Assembly: GCA_902826245.1 (NCBI GenBank)
Contig: CADEEA010000033.1
Location: forward strand, 1-36,365
DNA from: an uncultured Alphaproteobacteria bacterium
Lineage (GTDB): Bacteria; Pseudomonadota; Alphaproteobacteria; Caulobacterales; Aquidulcibacteraceae
Length of the DNA stretch: 36,365 nt
Direction of reading: 5' to 3'
The notes under the pieces were generated by a model, which worked only from the letters and a program-made list of their open reading frames with translations, had not been told where the DNA came from and made no database searches. The position numbers were made by a program, and so were the translations under genes. Shown one piece after another: positions 22,682 through 29,297 of this stretch. Each line of letters starts with the position of its first letter. Positions within the stretch are counted from its first letter, which is position 1.

Positions 22682-23757
22682 TGAGCCACGACTTCCACAA
22701 GCTCCGCGTTGTTGAGGTGCGGCGCGAGACGCCTGACGCGGTTTCCGTCCGCCTGGAGGCGCCGAGGGACGCCGCTTCGAAATTTGAGTTCAAGCCAGGC
22801 CAGCATCTGACCCTTCGCCGTGAGTTCAATGGCGAAGAAGTGCGCCGCAATTATTCTCTTTGCGCGTCTCCGAACGAAGGGGTGTTGAAAATTGGCGTCA
22901 AGAAGATAGCTGGCGGCGTTTTCTCCACTTGGGCCAATGAAGAACTGAAGGCCGGCGCTGTTATCGACGCCATGGCGCCGCATGGCAGCTTTTCTTGGAA
23001 CTTCGACGCCACCGCCGCGAACCATTATACGGCGTTCGCCGGCGGCTCGGGCATCACCCCTATTCTATCGCTGATCAAGGCCGCGCTCGAGACCGAGCCG
23101 AAATCGCGGTTCACGCTCTGCTACGGCAACAGAACGGCCGCGGGGATCATGTTCCTTGAGGAGCTGGCCGGCCTCAAGGATCGTTATATCGACCGCTTGC
23201 AGATGTTTCACTTTCTCGAAGATGAGGAGGAAGAAGTCGCCATCTTCAATGGCCGGCTCGACCGCGAAAAGTGCGACGACATCCTCCGCACCCTGATCAC
23301 GCCATCGAGCGTGGACGCGTTCTTCATCTGCGGCCCCGGCCCGATGATGGACGCGATCGAAGCGGCGCTCGCTGAACACGGGGTCGCCAAGGGCAAGGTG
23401 CTGATCGAACGCTTCACCACCGCCGAACTTTCTGCCGCGCAGGCCGCCGCCGCGCGCGCGCTCGAGGAAAAAGCCGCCGGCCTGAAGATGAGCGTCACCC
23501 TCAATGGCCGGCGCGTAAGCGTGACCTTCGATCCGGCCAACAAGTCCATTCTCGACAATGTCCGCGCCGCCGGCCTGCCCGCACCGTTCGCCTGCAAGGG
23601 CGGGGTGTGCGCCACCTGTCGCGCCAAGGTGACCGCCGGAAAGGTTGAGATGAAGGTGAATTACGGGCTCTCGGAGGCGGAATTGGCCGACGGCTACGTG
23701 TTGACTTGCCAGGCGACGCCGGTGAGCGAGGGCGTGGCGTTGAGTTATGACGGGTGA
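22681..23757 (+). CDS. paaE: Phenylacetyl-CoA epoxidase reductase PaaE
   Basis: NADPH-dependent electron donor of the epoxidase, 358 aa. The ferredoxin-reductase half has FKPGQHLTLRREFNGEEVRRNYSLCASP (FAD-binding RxYS), FAGGSGITPILSLI and FFICGPGPMMDAI (nucleotide-binding). The C-terminal plant-type 2Fe-2S domain has CKGGVCATCRAKV and LTCQATP, supplying the four cysteines. The ATG overlaps the paaD stop (TAATG), so the operon ends with tightly coupled paaC-paaD-paaE. Confidence 0.96.
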   Translation: MSHDFHKLRVVEVRRETPDAVSVRLEAPRDAASKFEFKPGQHLTLRREFNGEEVRRNYSLCASPNEGVLKIGVKKIAGGVFSTWANEELKAGAVIDAMAPHGSFSWNFDATAANHYTAFAGGSGITPILSLIKAALETEPKSRFTLCYGNRTAAGIMFLEELAGLKDRYIDRLQMFHFLEDEEEEVAIFNGRLDREKCDDILRTLITPSSVDAFFICGPGPMMDAIEAALAEHGVAKGKVLIERFTTAELSAAQAAAARALEEKAAGLKMSVTLNGRRVSVTFDPANKSILDNVRAAGLPAPFACKGGVCATCRAKVTAGKVEMKVNYGLSEAELADGYVLTCQATPVSEGVALSYDG

Positions 23758-23889
23758 ACGCGGGCTTGTGACGAGACTCTGATGTTATTGGAATCCCGCA
23801 GACTACCAGTCCACCTTACGCCGCCCCCGCCAATTGCGGCGCCGCTCATTAGCATCTGGACCATTGATCCTTGACTCGCTCGCGATGAC
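23758..23889. other. Spacer between paaE and the TetR gene, no gene seen
   Basis: This is 132 bp between convergent genes. A weak GCGGG...CCCGC pair is the only structure noticed, and there is no T-tract. How transcription from paaE ends is not evident. Confidence 0.5.
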
Positions 23890-24489
23890 CTATTCCCCCG
23901 CCTTCCCTAGCCCGCCCAACGTCAAGTCCACCGCCATTTCCGCCAGCGCGCCGGCGCTGACAGGGCCCTTGGGATCGAACCAGGTGTGGGTCCAGTTGAT
24001 CATGCCGAAGAACAACATGGTTGCGGCCACCGCACGGCCGTTTTTCTGCTTGAGAGAAGGCTCGAGCTCGATCAGGACCCTGCGCACGATCTCTATGAGG
24101 CCGCGTTGCACGCCGACGATCTCGCTGCGCCGCGCCTTCGGCAAGTGCTTGAGTTCATTCAACAGCACTTTGTGGCGGTCGGCGGCGCCCACATAAAGCG
24201 CCATGAAGCGATGCGCGAGCTCACGAAACTTGCGCTGCGGCGCGGCAGCGCTTGCAATCGCTTCGCGCGCTGCGGCCTCGAGCTCACGAACATGGCTGAT
24301 CATGACGTCATAGAGTATGTCCTCCTTCGAGCGATAATAATGGTAGAGCAGCGACTTTGAACTCTTGCAGCGTTTGGCGATGTCAGCGACCGAAGCGCCG
24401 CCAAAGCCGTCACGGGCGAACAGCGCCGCCGCCGCCGTTACAATTGCCTCGCGCCGCTCATCGTAATCTGGCGCCTGCGTACGGGCCAT
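23890..24489 (-). CDS. TetR family regulator, PaaR-like
   Basis: The 199-residue protein has an N-terminal TetR helix-turn-helix (REAIVTAAAALFARDGFGGASVADIAKRCKSSKSLLYHYYRSKEDILYDVM) and an all-helical ligand domain. The C-terminal domain with MLFFGMINWTHTWFDPKGPVSAGALAEMAVDL is typical of acyl-CoA-responsive TetR repressors. Next to paaABCDE it is most likely the phenylacetyl-CoA-responsive repressor of the cluster, PaaR in other bacteria, acting on the palindrome at 19936-19947. It starts nine bases after the stop of an Lrp-type gene, so the two regulators are one operon. Confidence 0.9.
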   Translation of the reverse strand: MARTQAPDYDERREAIVTAAAALFARDGFGGASVADIAKRCKSSKSLLYHYYRSKEDILYDVMISHVRELEAAAREAIASAAAPQRKFRELAHRFMALYVGAADRHKVLLNELKHLPKARRSEIVGVQRGLIEIVRRVLIELEPSLKQKNGRAVAATMLFFGMINWTHTWFDPKGPVSAGALAEMAVDLTLGGLGKAGE

Positions 24490-24498
24490 TGCGCCGTC

Positions 24499-24981
24499 TC
24501 AGATGTGGGCAAGCGCAAGCGGCGCGGCCGTCGTACGCTTGGAAACACGGATGACGATGCGCGACTGCACGTCCGACACAAGCCCTGACGCCAACATCTT
24601 GTCGCGCAGGAAATCGTCGTAGGCGTGGATGTCTCGTGTGACGATGCGCAGCATGTAGTCCACCGCGCCGGTGACGGTGACGCAGTCAACGATCTCTGGC
24701 CAACCGGCGGCGGCGGCCTCGAACTTCTCGAGATTTTCCCGCGTCGGCAATTGCAGCTTGACCGAAGCTATCACTTCGAATTTTAGGCCGAGCTTCTCGG
24801 GATCGAGCAGCGTGACTTGTCGCAGGATGACGCCCACCTTTTTCAGGCGTTCGATCCGCCTCCAGGCCGGCGAGGACGACAGCCCAACCCTCTCAGCGAT
24901 ATCGGCGATCGAGTACCCCGCGTCCCGCTGCAGCAGTTCAAGGATCTGCACGTCGATCTGGTCCAGTTCGTCCGGCAACAC
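24499..24981 (-). CDS. Lrp/AsnC family regulator
   Basis: This 160-residue protein has a winged helix-turn-helix (LDQIDVQILELLQRDAGYSIADIAERVGLSSSPAWRRIERLKKVGVI) and a RAM domain (WPEIVDCVTVTGAVDYMLRIVTRDIHAYDDFL). It is a different subtype from the Lrp at 11388-11864. The start is a GTG with GGAGGG four bases upstream; the next codon is TTG, also a possible start. It is the first gene of a two-gene operon with the PaaR-like TetR. The ligand is not evident; aromatic or branched-chain amino acids would fit the neighbourhood. Confidence 0.9.
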   Translation of the reverse strand: MLPDELDQIDVQILELLQRDAGYSIADIAERVGLSSSPAWRRIERLKKVGVILRQVTLLDPEKLGLKFEVIASVKLQLPTRENLEKFEAAAAGWPEIVDCVTVTGAVDYMLRIVTRDIHAYDDFLRDKMLASGLVSDVQSRIVIRVSKRTTAAPLALAHI

Positions 24982-25148
24982 TTTCCCTCCAGGACCAGTT
25001 TGTCACGTTGACCCGCCATATTTGGCCTAATCTCGGAAAGAAAAAAAGAAATAACGGGTCGTCCGGCGCAAGAAAATTGCCGCCTGCCGGCGGCGGCGCT
25101 ACTTGCGCTTGCGGGGTGGGCCTCACGCCTATATGTGTCCGGCCCTTC

Positions 25149-25225
25149 GGTGGCGTAGCTCATCTGGTTAGAGCGTGGGATTCATAACCCCAAGGTAGGT
25201 GGTTCAAGTCCACCCGCCACCACCA
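25149..25225 (+). tRNA. tRNA-Met (CAT anticodon)
   Basis: The 77-nt cloverleaf starts GGTGGCG and ends CGCCACC plus ACCA, so the CCA is genome-encoded. The D-arm is AGCTC...GAGC, the anticodon loop TTCATAA (25181-25187), and the T-arm GTGGTTCAAGTCCAC. The anticodon stem has an A-C mismatch next to the loop. A paired first acceptor base excludes initiator tRNA. Elongator Met is the first choice; tRNA-Ile with a lysidine-modified CAU cannot be excluded from the anticodon alone. Confidence 0.93.
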
Positions 25226-25243
25226 GCCCCCAATGCTCCCCGA

Positions 25244-26125
25244 TCAACGCGACCGATTTTCGGCGCGGCGCAACATGGCGTCGGCGCGCGCGCCGATATA
25301 ACGCTGCGGGTTGGAGGGGGGCGTCAAATTCTGTTCGCGCTCCCAGCCTTCGATGAGGCGTTTGGCCTGGTCAAAAGCCGGCACCAGACCAGCGCCGCCG
25401 CGCACCGCGTGATTGAAATATGCATCGCCAAAAAAGGTCCATTCATTCTGCGGGCGGCACCCGAACGATGTCCGGTCCGACGCCGCCGCCGTCAAGACGA
25501 TGGTGTTCTCATCCACGAGCGGCGCGATGAAGGCGCCGGCGAAGCAAGATGAGACGATCAATACGCGATTGCGCACATTGGCCTGGCTGAGCAGATCGCG
25601 CATGTGCACGGGGCGCAATGCGGCGGCCATGCGGTTGGTTTCGCTGAACGCAATAGCGCCGTCGGGGCGTCCGTGCGAGGTGAGGAAGATCACCACCATG
25701 TCTTCGGCCGGATCGATCAGCGCACCGATGCGGCCTATGGCGGCGGAGACGTTCTCAGGCGTGGCGGCTGGGTATCGGCGTTCGCCCTGCCCGCCGGCGC
25801 TCAGCACGATGCTCCGCCCCGCAAGATCGAAATGCTGCCGCAGGATGTCAGCGGCTTGCGTGGCTTCGCGCTCGAACACAGGCTCGCCCCAGAGCGAGGC
25901 CGCCAGCAGATAGACGTCGAGTTGCCCCGGTCGCTGCGGCTGCAGCGCGGCCAGCGCTTCCCCCATCAGCCCCGCCAGTCGCGCCGCTTCAGCCGGCGGC
26001 GGGGCCACCGCCACCGATCCGAACTGACCGTTAAGCGCCGCCAGCGGATCGCGTTGCGGCTGAGCGGCGGCCGGGCCCAGCGTGAACGCCAAAATCAAGG
26101 CGGCGAGCGCCCACAAGCGGCTCAT
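25244..26125 (-). CDS. Exported C13 (legumain-like) peptidase
   Basis: The 293-residue protein has a signal peptide (MSRLWALAALILAFTLGPAAAQ), so it acts outside the cytoplasm. The catalytic domain has the clan CD dyad: histidine in DMVVIFLTSHGRPDG (H151) and cysteine in NRVLIVSSCFAGAFI (C194), each after a hydrophobic strand as in legumains and caspases. FGCRPQNEWTFFGDAYFNHA is conserved in bacterial C13 members. GGAGGA lies just before the ATG at 26125, excluding the upstream ATG at 26158. Eukaryotic C13 enzymes cut after asparagine or form GPI-anchor transamidases; the role of bacterial ones is unclear. It is divergent from the DUF3754 gene and its stop is 19 bases from the tRNA. Confidence 0.88.
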   Translation of the reverse strand: MSRLWALAALILAFTLGPAAAQPQRDPLAALNGQFGSVAVAPPPAEAARLAGLMGEALAALQPQRPGQLDVYLLAASLWGEPVFEREATQAADILRQHFDLAGRSIVLSAGGQGERRYPAATPENVSAAIGRIGALIDPAEDMVVIFLTSHGRPDGAIAFSETNRMAAALRPVHMRDLLSQANVRNRVLIVSSCFAGAFIAPLVDENTIVLTAAASDRTSFGCRPQNEWTFFGDAYFNHAVRGGAGLVPAFDQAKRLIEGWEREQNLTPPSNPQRYIGARADAMLRRAENRSR

Positions 26126-26193
26126 TGTGCATTCCTCCAGCCTTCCGATTTCCCGCATAGCTTGCCGGCCTGATCTGGGCTAGCGTCGCCTTT

Positions 26194-27444
26194 ATGTCTG
26201 AGGGGACAGACCAAGCCAAGCGCAGGGACGGCTTCATCGCCGCACGCGAGCACGAATTGATCGGGGCGATCGCCGAGCCTGGCGACCCGATGGCGGATGT
26301 CTGCGCCATGCTCGACGCCCTCTTGCATCACGAGGCGCACGCGCGGCTGGAGGCCCTCAAGGCGCTCTATGACCCGCTCGACCCGGACGCCCCGGAACTG
26401 CGCCGCGATCAAAGCCTTGCGGCCCTCGACGCCTTCGAGACCGCGCTCAGCGAAGCGCTCGCCCGCGCCAATTTCGAAGAGATGGACCCGAGCGACGTGC
26501 AGACCCAGGACGCGACCCGGCTGCTCACCGGGCTTTCCATCCGCCCCAACGCCAGCGGCATTCGTCGCATCCGCTATTTTGCCCGCGGCGCCCACGAGCA
26601 GGAGATTGTCCGCACCTCCTGGTTCGGCCTGATCAAACGCCGCATTCAGACCCAGGTGCTGCGAGACGTGGTGGTCCTGGTGAGTTTTCAGGGCGAGGAC
26701 GAGATCCGCCGCCGCGACCGCCGCCGGCTCGCGCGCATGCGCCGCGGCATGCGTCCGGGCGCCACCTTGCTGAAGCATTTCCGCGGAATCGCGGCGCCTG
26801 AATTGGTGACGCTGCATCCGGGCGCGAAGCCCGCCATGCTGCCGCTGGATCAATTCTGGTTGGTGGCGCCGGCGATCGTGGCGGGCGCGCCGGTAATGCT
26901 GAACCTGCTGCCCGCGATCGGCGTCATCGCGGCGGTGCTCGCCGCCTATTTCGGCGCCCACGGCGTCATCGAGGACAGCGACCTCAAGCGCGCCTTGGCG
27001 GCAATCTCCGGCCTGGTCGCGGTCGGCGCCTTTGTGATGCGCCAGCGGCTCAAATTTGAAGCGCAGAGCCTGCGTTACCAGAAGCAATTGGCCGACACGA
27101 TCTATTTCCGCAACCTCGCCAACAATGCGGGGGTCATCGATCTTCTGGTCGGCGCTGGCGAAGATCAGGACGCCAAGGAGGCGCTGCTCGCCTATTGGGC
27201 GCTGCGCCGTTCGGAGCGACCTCTGAGCAAGGCCGAGATCGACCGCACCGCGGAAGCGTTCCTGCGCGAGCGCTTCAAGCTGGAGATCAATTTCGAAATC
27301 CACGACGCACTGGGCAAGCTGGAACGCTTGGGCCTGGTGACGCGCGATGGCGATGCATACCAGGCCGCCGCCCCCGCCGACGCGCTCGCGGCCCTGGACG
27401 CCGCCTGGGACGGGTTGTTTCATTTCTCGATGCGGCGCGGCTAG
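26194..27444 (+). CDS. DUF3754 (TMEM143-like) membrane protein
   Basis: The 416-residue protein has a hydrophilic N-terminal half with a central block GLIKRRIQTQVLRDVVVLVSFQ. Two membrane segments follow, near residues 225-260 (FWLVAPAIVAGAPVMLNLLPAIGVIAAVLAAYFGA) and 270-285. The C-terminal soluble part has RYQKQLADTIYFRNLANNAGVIDLLVGAGEDQDAKEALLAYW, diagnostic for the DUF3754/TMEM143 family; the human relative is mitochondrial. Function is unknown. A winged-helix-like end (ALGKLERLGLVTRDGDAYQA) closes the protein. It is divergent from the C13 peptidase with a 68-bp spacer; whether the two act together is not known. Confidence 0.85.
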   Translation: MSEGTDQAKRRDGFIAAREHELIGAIAEPGDPMADVCAMLDALLHHEAHARLEALKALYDPLDPDAPELRRDQSLAALDAFETALSEALARANFEEMDPSDVQTQDATRLLTGLSIRPNASGIRRIRYFARGAHEQEIVRTSWFGLIKRRIQTQVLRDVVVLVSFQGEDEIRRRDRRRLARMRRGMRPGATLLKHFRGIAAPELVTLHPGAKPAMLPLDQFWLVAPAIVAGAPVMLNLLPAIGVIAAVLAAYFGAHGVIEDSDLKRALAAISGLVAVGAFVMRQRLKFEAQSLRYQKQLADTIYFRNLANNAGVIDLLVGAGEDQDAKEALLAYWALRRSERPLSKAEIDRTAEAFLRERFKLEINFEIHDALGKLERLGLVTRDGDAYQAAAPADALAALDAAWDGLFHFSMRRG

Positions 27445-27450
27445 GTGCAC

Positions 27451-27614
27451 TTGGACCGCCGGCGTCCTCGCCGGCGCTTTTCATGCTACGCACTTAAATA
27501 ATGTCACCGCTGGACGCGCTTTCTCCGTCAGTTCTTGTGGTCGTTGGCGTTACTAACCTTGCAGGCGCAGGGGCGGTTTCCCACACCCCGCCGGCGAGGA
27601 CGCCGGCGGTCCAA
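27451..27614. repeat. Facing pair of 26-bp repeats, TTGGACCGCCGGCG family
   Basis: TTGGACCGCCGGCGTCCTCG at 27451-27470 continues with CCGGCG to 27476. Its perfect 26-bp reverse complement is at 27589-27614. The 112-bp interior has no gene. The same sequence occurs as a tight palindrome in paaD and, diverged, in the E2 gene; a half-copy is at 11359-11384. Confidence 0.85.
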
Positions 27615-27694
27615 GGGCCGCCAAACTCCGGACAACGCCCACGCGTTTCCGGTTTCGCTTTCATTCCAACACATCCAACCCGCAAAACGGGAGA

Positions 27695-27756
27695 GCGGGG
27701 CGCGCCAGGCGCATGAGCTCAAAAATAGTCCGGTGGAAGCGCTCAGCGCGCCCCGC
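27695..27756. repeat. 11-bp inverted repeat GCGGGGCGCGC / GCGCGCCCCGC
   Basis: The arms at 27695-27705 and 27746-27756 match perfectly with 40 bases between them. No T-tract follows, so a terminator is not supported; function unknown. Confidence 0.6.
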
Positions 27757-27950
27757 GTGGTTTATCTTGTACAACCGGCGCAGACCTAAAGCGTTCTCAG
27801 GAAACGCCCGGAGGGCCATACGCTGCAGAGGCGGGAGCGCGATGATCAGGGTCCCCTCCCCTTGAGATCATCCCCGCGACGCTGGGGGTCCGGCGCGCTT
27901 CATTAGCGCTGTGTCTGGCGTTCCCGGCCGACGTGCGGATTGGGCCAAGA

Positions 27951-27982
27951 GGGATTGGGTTCTGGGGACTAGGGATTGGGGG
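27951..27982 (+). other. Five-run G-quadruplex-like tract
   Basis: Five runs of three or more G (at 27951, 27957, 27964, 27972 and 27978) are separated by loops of 3-4 bases (ATT, TTCT, ACTA, ATT). This satisfies the canonical G-quadruplex pattern. Related GGGATTGGG-type strings appear on the opposite strand at about 28062-28100, so the two stretches are in inverted orientation around an 80-bp centre. Confidence 0.65.
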
Positions 27983-28086
27983 CAGCCGAAGCATTCCCAT
28001 TTCCGTCGTCGCCAGCACTTCATCCCACGGGTTCGGTTTCGGTCGGGAACGGCAACGCGCCTATCCCTGGAACCTATCCCCAACCC

Positions 28087-28290
28087 CTACCAATCCGGGC
28101 CTCTAAGTTTCATCTCCTCAAAGCAATCACGTTCAAACCACATCTTCTGAACTGAACGGCCTTGGTGCACATTAGCCTCCCGACAGAAGACGGCGGCAGT
28201 GTAGGCGCGCTCGAACTCCGTCGGATAGATTTTGGTACAAGCTTTGTTTTGGCGGCGCTTTTCGACGTTTCTCGCGGGGTTGGGGTAAAC
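28087..28290 (-). pseudogene. Possible remnant of a small gene (67 codons, no start)
   Basis: From TAA (28293-28291) to TAG (28089-28087) the minus strand is open for 67 codons. The reading includes KIYPTEFERAYTAAVFCRE and QKMWFERDCFEEMKLRGPDW, whose aromatic/acidic composition looks like real protein and unlike the Arg/Pro-rich shadow frames of this genome. There is no ATG except one near the end (codon 50), and the 5' side runs into a stop and the palindrome at 28313-28392. It is best seen as the decayed C-terminal part of an unrecognised gene; a chance frame is the alternative. Confidence 0.35.
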
Positions 28291-28312
28291 TTATCCACCA
28301 ATTTTTGAGGCT

Positions 28313-28392
28313 GGAGCGCACGGCCTCCGGCCGCGCATGTCGCTTTGTGCTTGCGGTACTGGCGCATTGCGCGGCCGGAGGCCGCGCGCTCC
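28313..28392. repeat. 80-bp palindrome GGAGCGCACGGCCTCCGGCC...
   Basis: The arms 28313-28337 and 28368-28392 are complementary at 24 of 25 positions, with a 30-base loop. Each arm holds the inner palindrome GGCCTCCGGCC / GGCCGGAGGCC. No other copy was found in this window. It lies 62 bp upstream of the TPR-like gene. Confidence 0.85.
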
Positions 28393-28454
28393 AAGTTGGA
28401 GACGCCGGGCGCCCTCTTTACGCAGCTGCGACCTCCCTCCATTCTCCCGATCCA

Positions 28455-29237
28455 ATGCGACTAGGCGCCATCCTGCCGGCTGCGTTGCTTACACTCGCTT
28501 TGGCGAGCGCGCCTGCCCGCGCCGACCCGCCGAGCGCTGCGCTCTCCCTGTTCGCGGACGGGCGCTACGCCGCCGCCGCTGAGCTTGCCCAGCGCCAAAC
28601 CAATTCGGCTGAAGCTTTGGCCTTCTCCTCGCGTTCGCTGATCGCCGCTTGCGTCACCCGTACCGGCTGCGACGATCTGCCGGCCACATTAACGCGAGCC
28701 GAACGTAGCGCCCGCGAAGCGCTCGGGCTCGATCCGCGCTCGGTCGACGCGCGCCTGCAGCTGGCGGCGATCGCCGGCATTCGCGGCCGCCATACCTCGC
28801 TCACTCAAGCCTTCGCCGGCGGATACGCCCCACGCGGCAAGCGGCTGATCGACGAGGCCCTGCACCTCGAGGCCGACAACGCCGAGGCGCATGCGCTGCT
28901 TGGGGCCTGGCATCTTGAGGTTCTGCGTCGCGGCGGCGGCCTCGGCGCGCTGATCTATGGCGCGAACCTGAATTCAGGTCTGGCGGCTTTCGACCGCGCA
29001 CGCGCGCTGGCGCCTGATAATCCCATGATCGCCCTCCATTACGCCGTAGCGCTGCTGCTGCTTGACCCCAATCGCTACCGGGCGCGCGCCGGGCAAATGC
29101 TGACGGCGATCGCTACGATGCGGCCCAGGGATGCGTTGGAGCGCCACGGCTGCGGCCTCGCCCGCCGCCTCGCGCTGACGCTTGAAACAAACGGAACACG
29201 AGCCGCCACGGAACTGGCGGGCGAAGCATTGCCCTGA
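28455..29237 (+). CDS. Exported TPR-like protein
   Basis: The 260-residue product starts with a signal peptide (MRLGAILPAALLTLALASAPARA). Degenerate tetratricopeptide-like helices follow (SLFADGRYAAAAELAQRQT; SVDARLQLAAIAGIRG; KRLIDEALHLEADNAEAHALLGAWHLEVLRRGG split over two helices; GLAAFDRARALAPDNPMIALHYAVALLL). The ATG at 28455 is preferred because upstream residues of the open frame are encoded by the palindromic repeat. Cysteines at about 65, 70 and 238 might pair in the periplasm. It is 60 bp upstream of a glycosyltransferase in the same direction, so a shared role in envelope polysaccharide is possible but unproven. Confidence 0.8.
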   Translation: MRLGAILPAALLTLALASAPARADPPSAALSLFADGRYAAAAELAQRQTNSAEALAFSSRSLIAACVTRTGCDDLPATLTRAERSAREALGLDPRSVDARLQLAAIAGIRGRHTSLTQAFAGGYAPRGKRLIDEALHLEADNAEAHALLGAWHLEVLRRGGGLGALIYGANLNSGLAAFDRARALAPDNPMIALHYAVALLLLDPNRYRARAGQMLTAIATMRPRDALERHGCGLARRLALTLETNGTRAATELAGEALP

Positions 29238-29297
29238 GGTTGCACTTAACAACCCAAACGCGGTTGTTTTCCCTCTTGGCTTCCACTTGTTGCCGCC

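Larger units (their letters stand above)
27445..28454. other. 1-kb region without an intact gene: inverted repeats, G-rich tract, gene remnant
   Basis: Between the DUF3754 gene and the TPR-like gene no intact frame convinces. From left to right it holds: a facing pair of 26-bp repeats (27451-27476 / 27589-27614); an 11-bp inverted repeat (27695-27705 / 27746-27756); a GATGATC...GATCATC hairpin (27841-27870); a G-rich tract (27951-27982) mirrored by a C-rich stretch (about 28062-28086); a possible minus-strand gene remnant (28087-28290); and a 25-bp inverted repeat (28313-28392). The short frames across it are interrupted by these repeats. Confidence 0.7.

Noticed and set aside
25149..25240. 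tRNA-Met as an integration (att) site
   Set aside because: No second copy of the tRNA 3' end and no integrase, phage or plasmid gene is in the window.
26122..27450. 442-codon minus-strand frame opposite the DUF3754 gene
   Set aside because: Its Arg/His/Gln-rich, low-complexity composition is the usual shadow of a G+C-rich gene, while the plus strand gives a recognisable family with membrane helices.
27985..28060. 5S rRNA or other structured RNA fragment
   Set aside because: The string around GGGTTCGGTTTCGGTCGGGA is faintly reminiscent of the complement of the 5S central region, but the alignment is gapped and the conserved 5S helices cannot be drawn. tmRNA, SRP and RNase P signatures were also looked for and not found.
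28110..28442. 110-codon minus-strand frame in the non-coding region
   Set aside because: Much of it is encoded by the 80-bp palindrome and the rest is Ser/Arg/Pro-rich; the neighbouring frame at 28087-28290 looks more protein-like.
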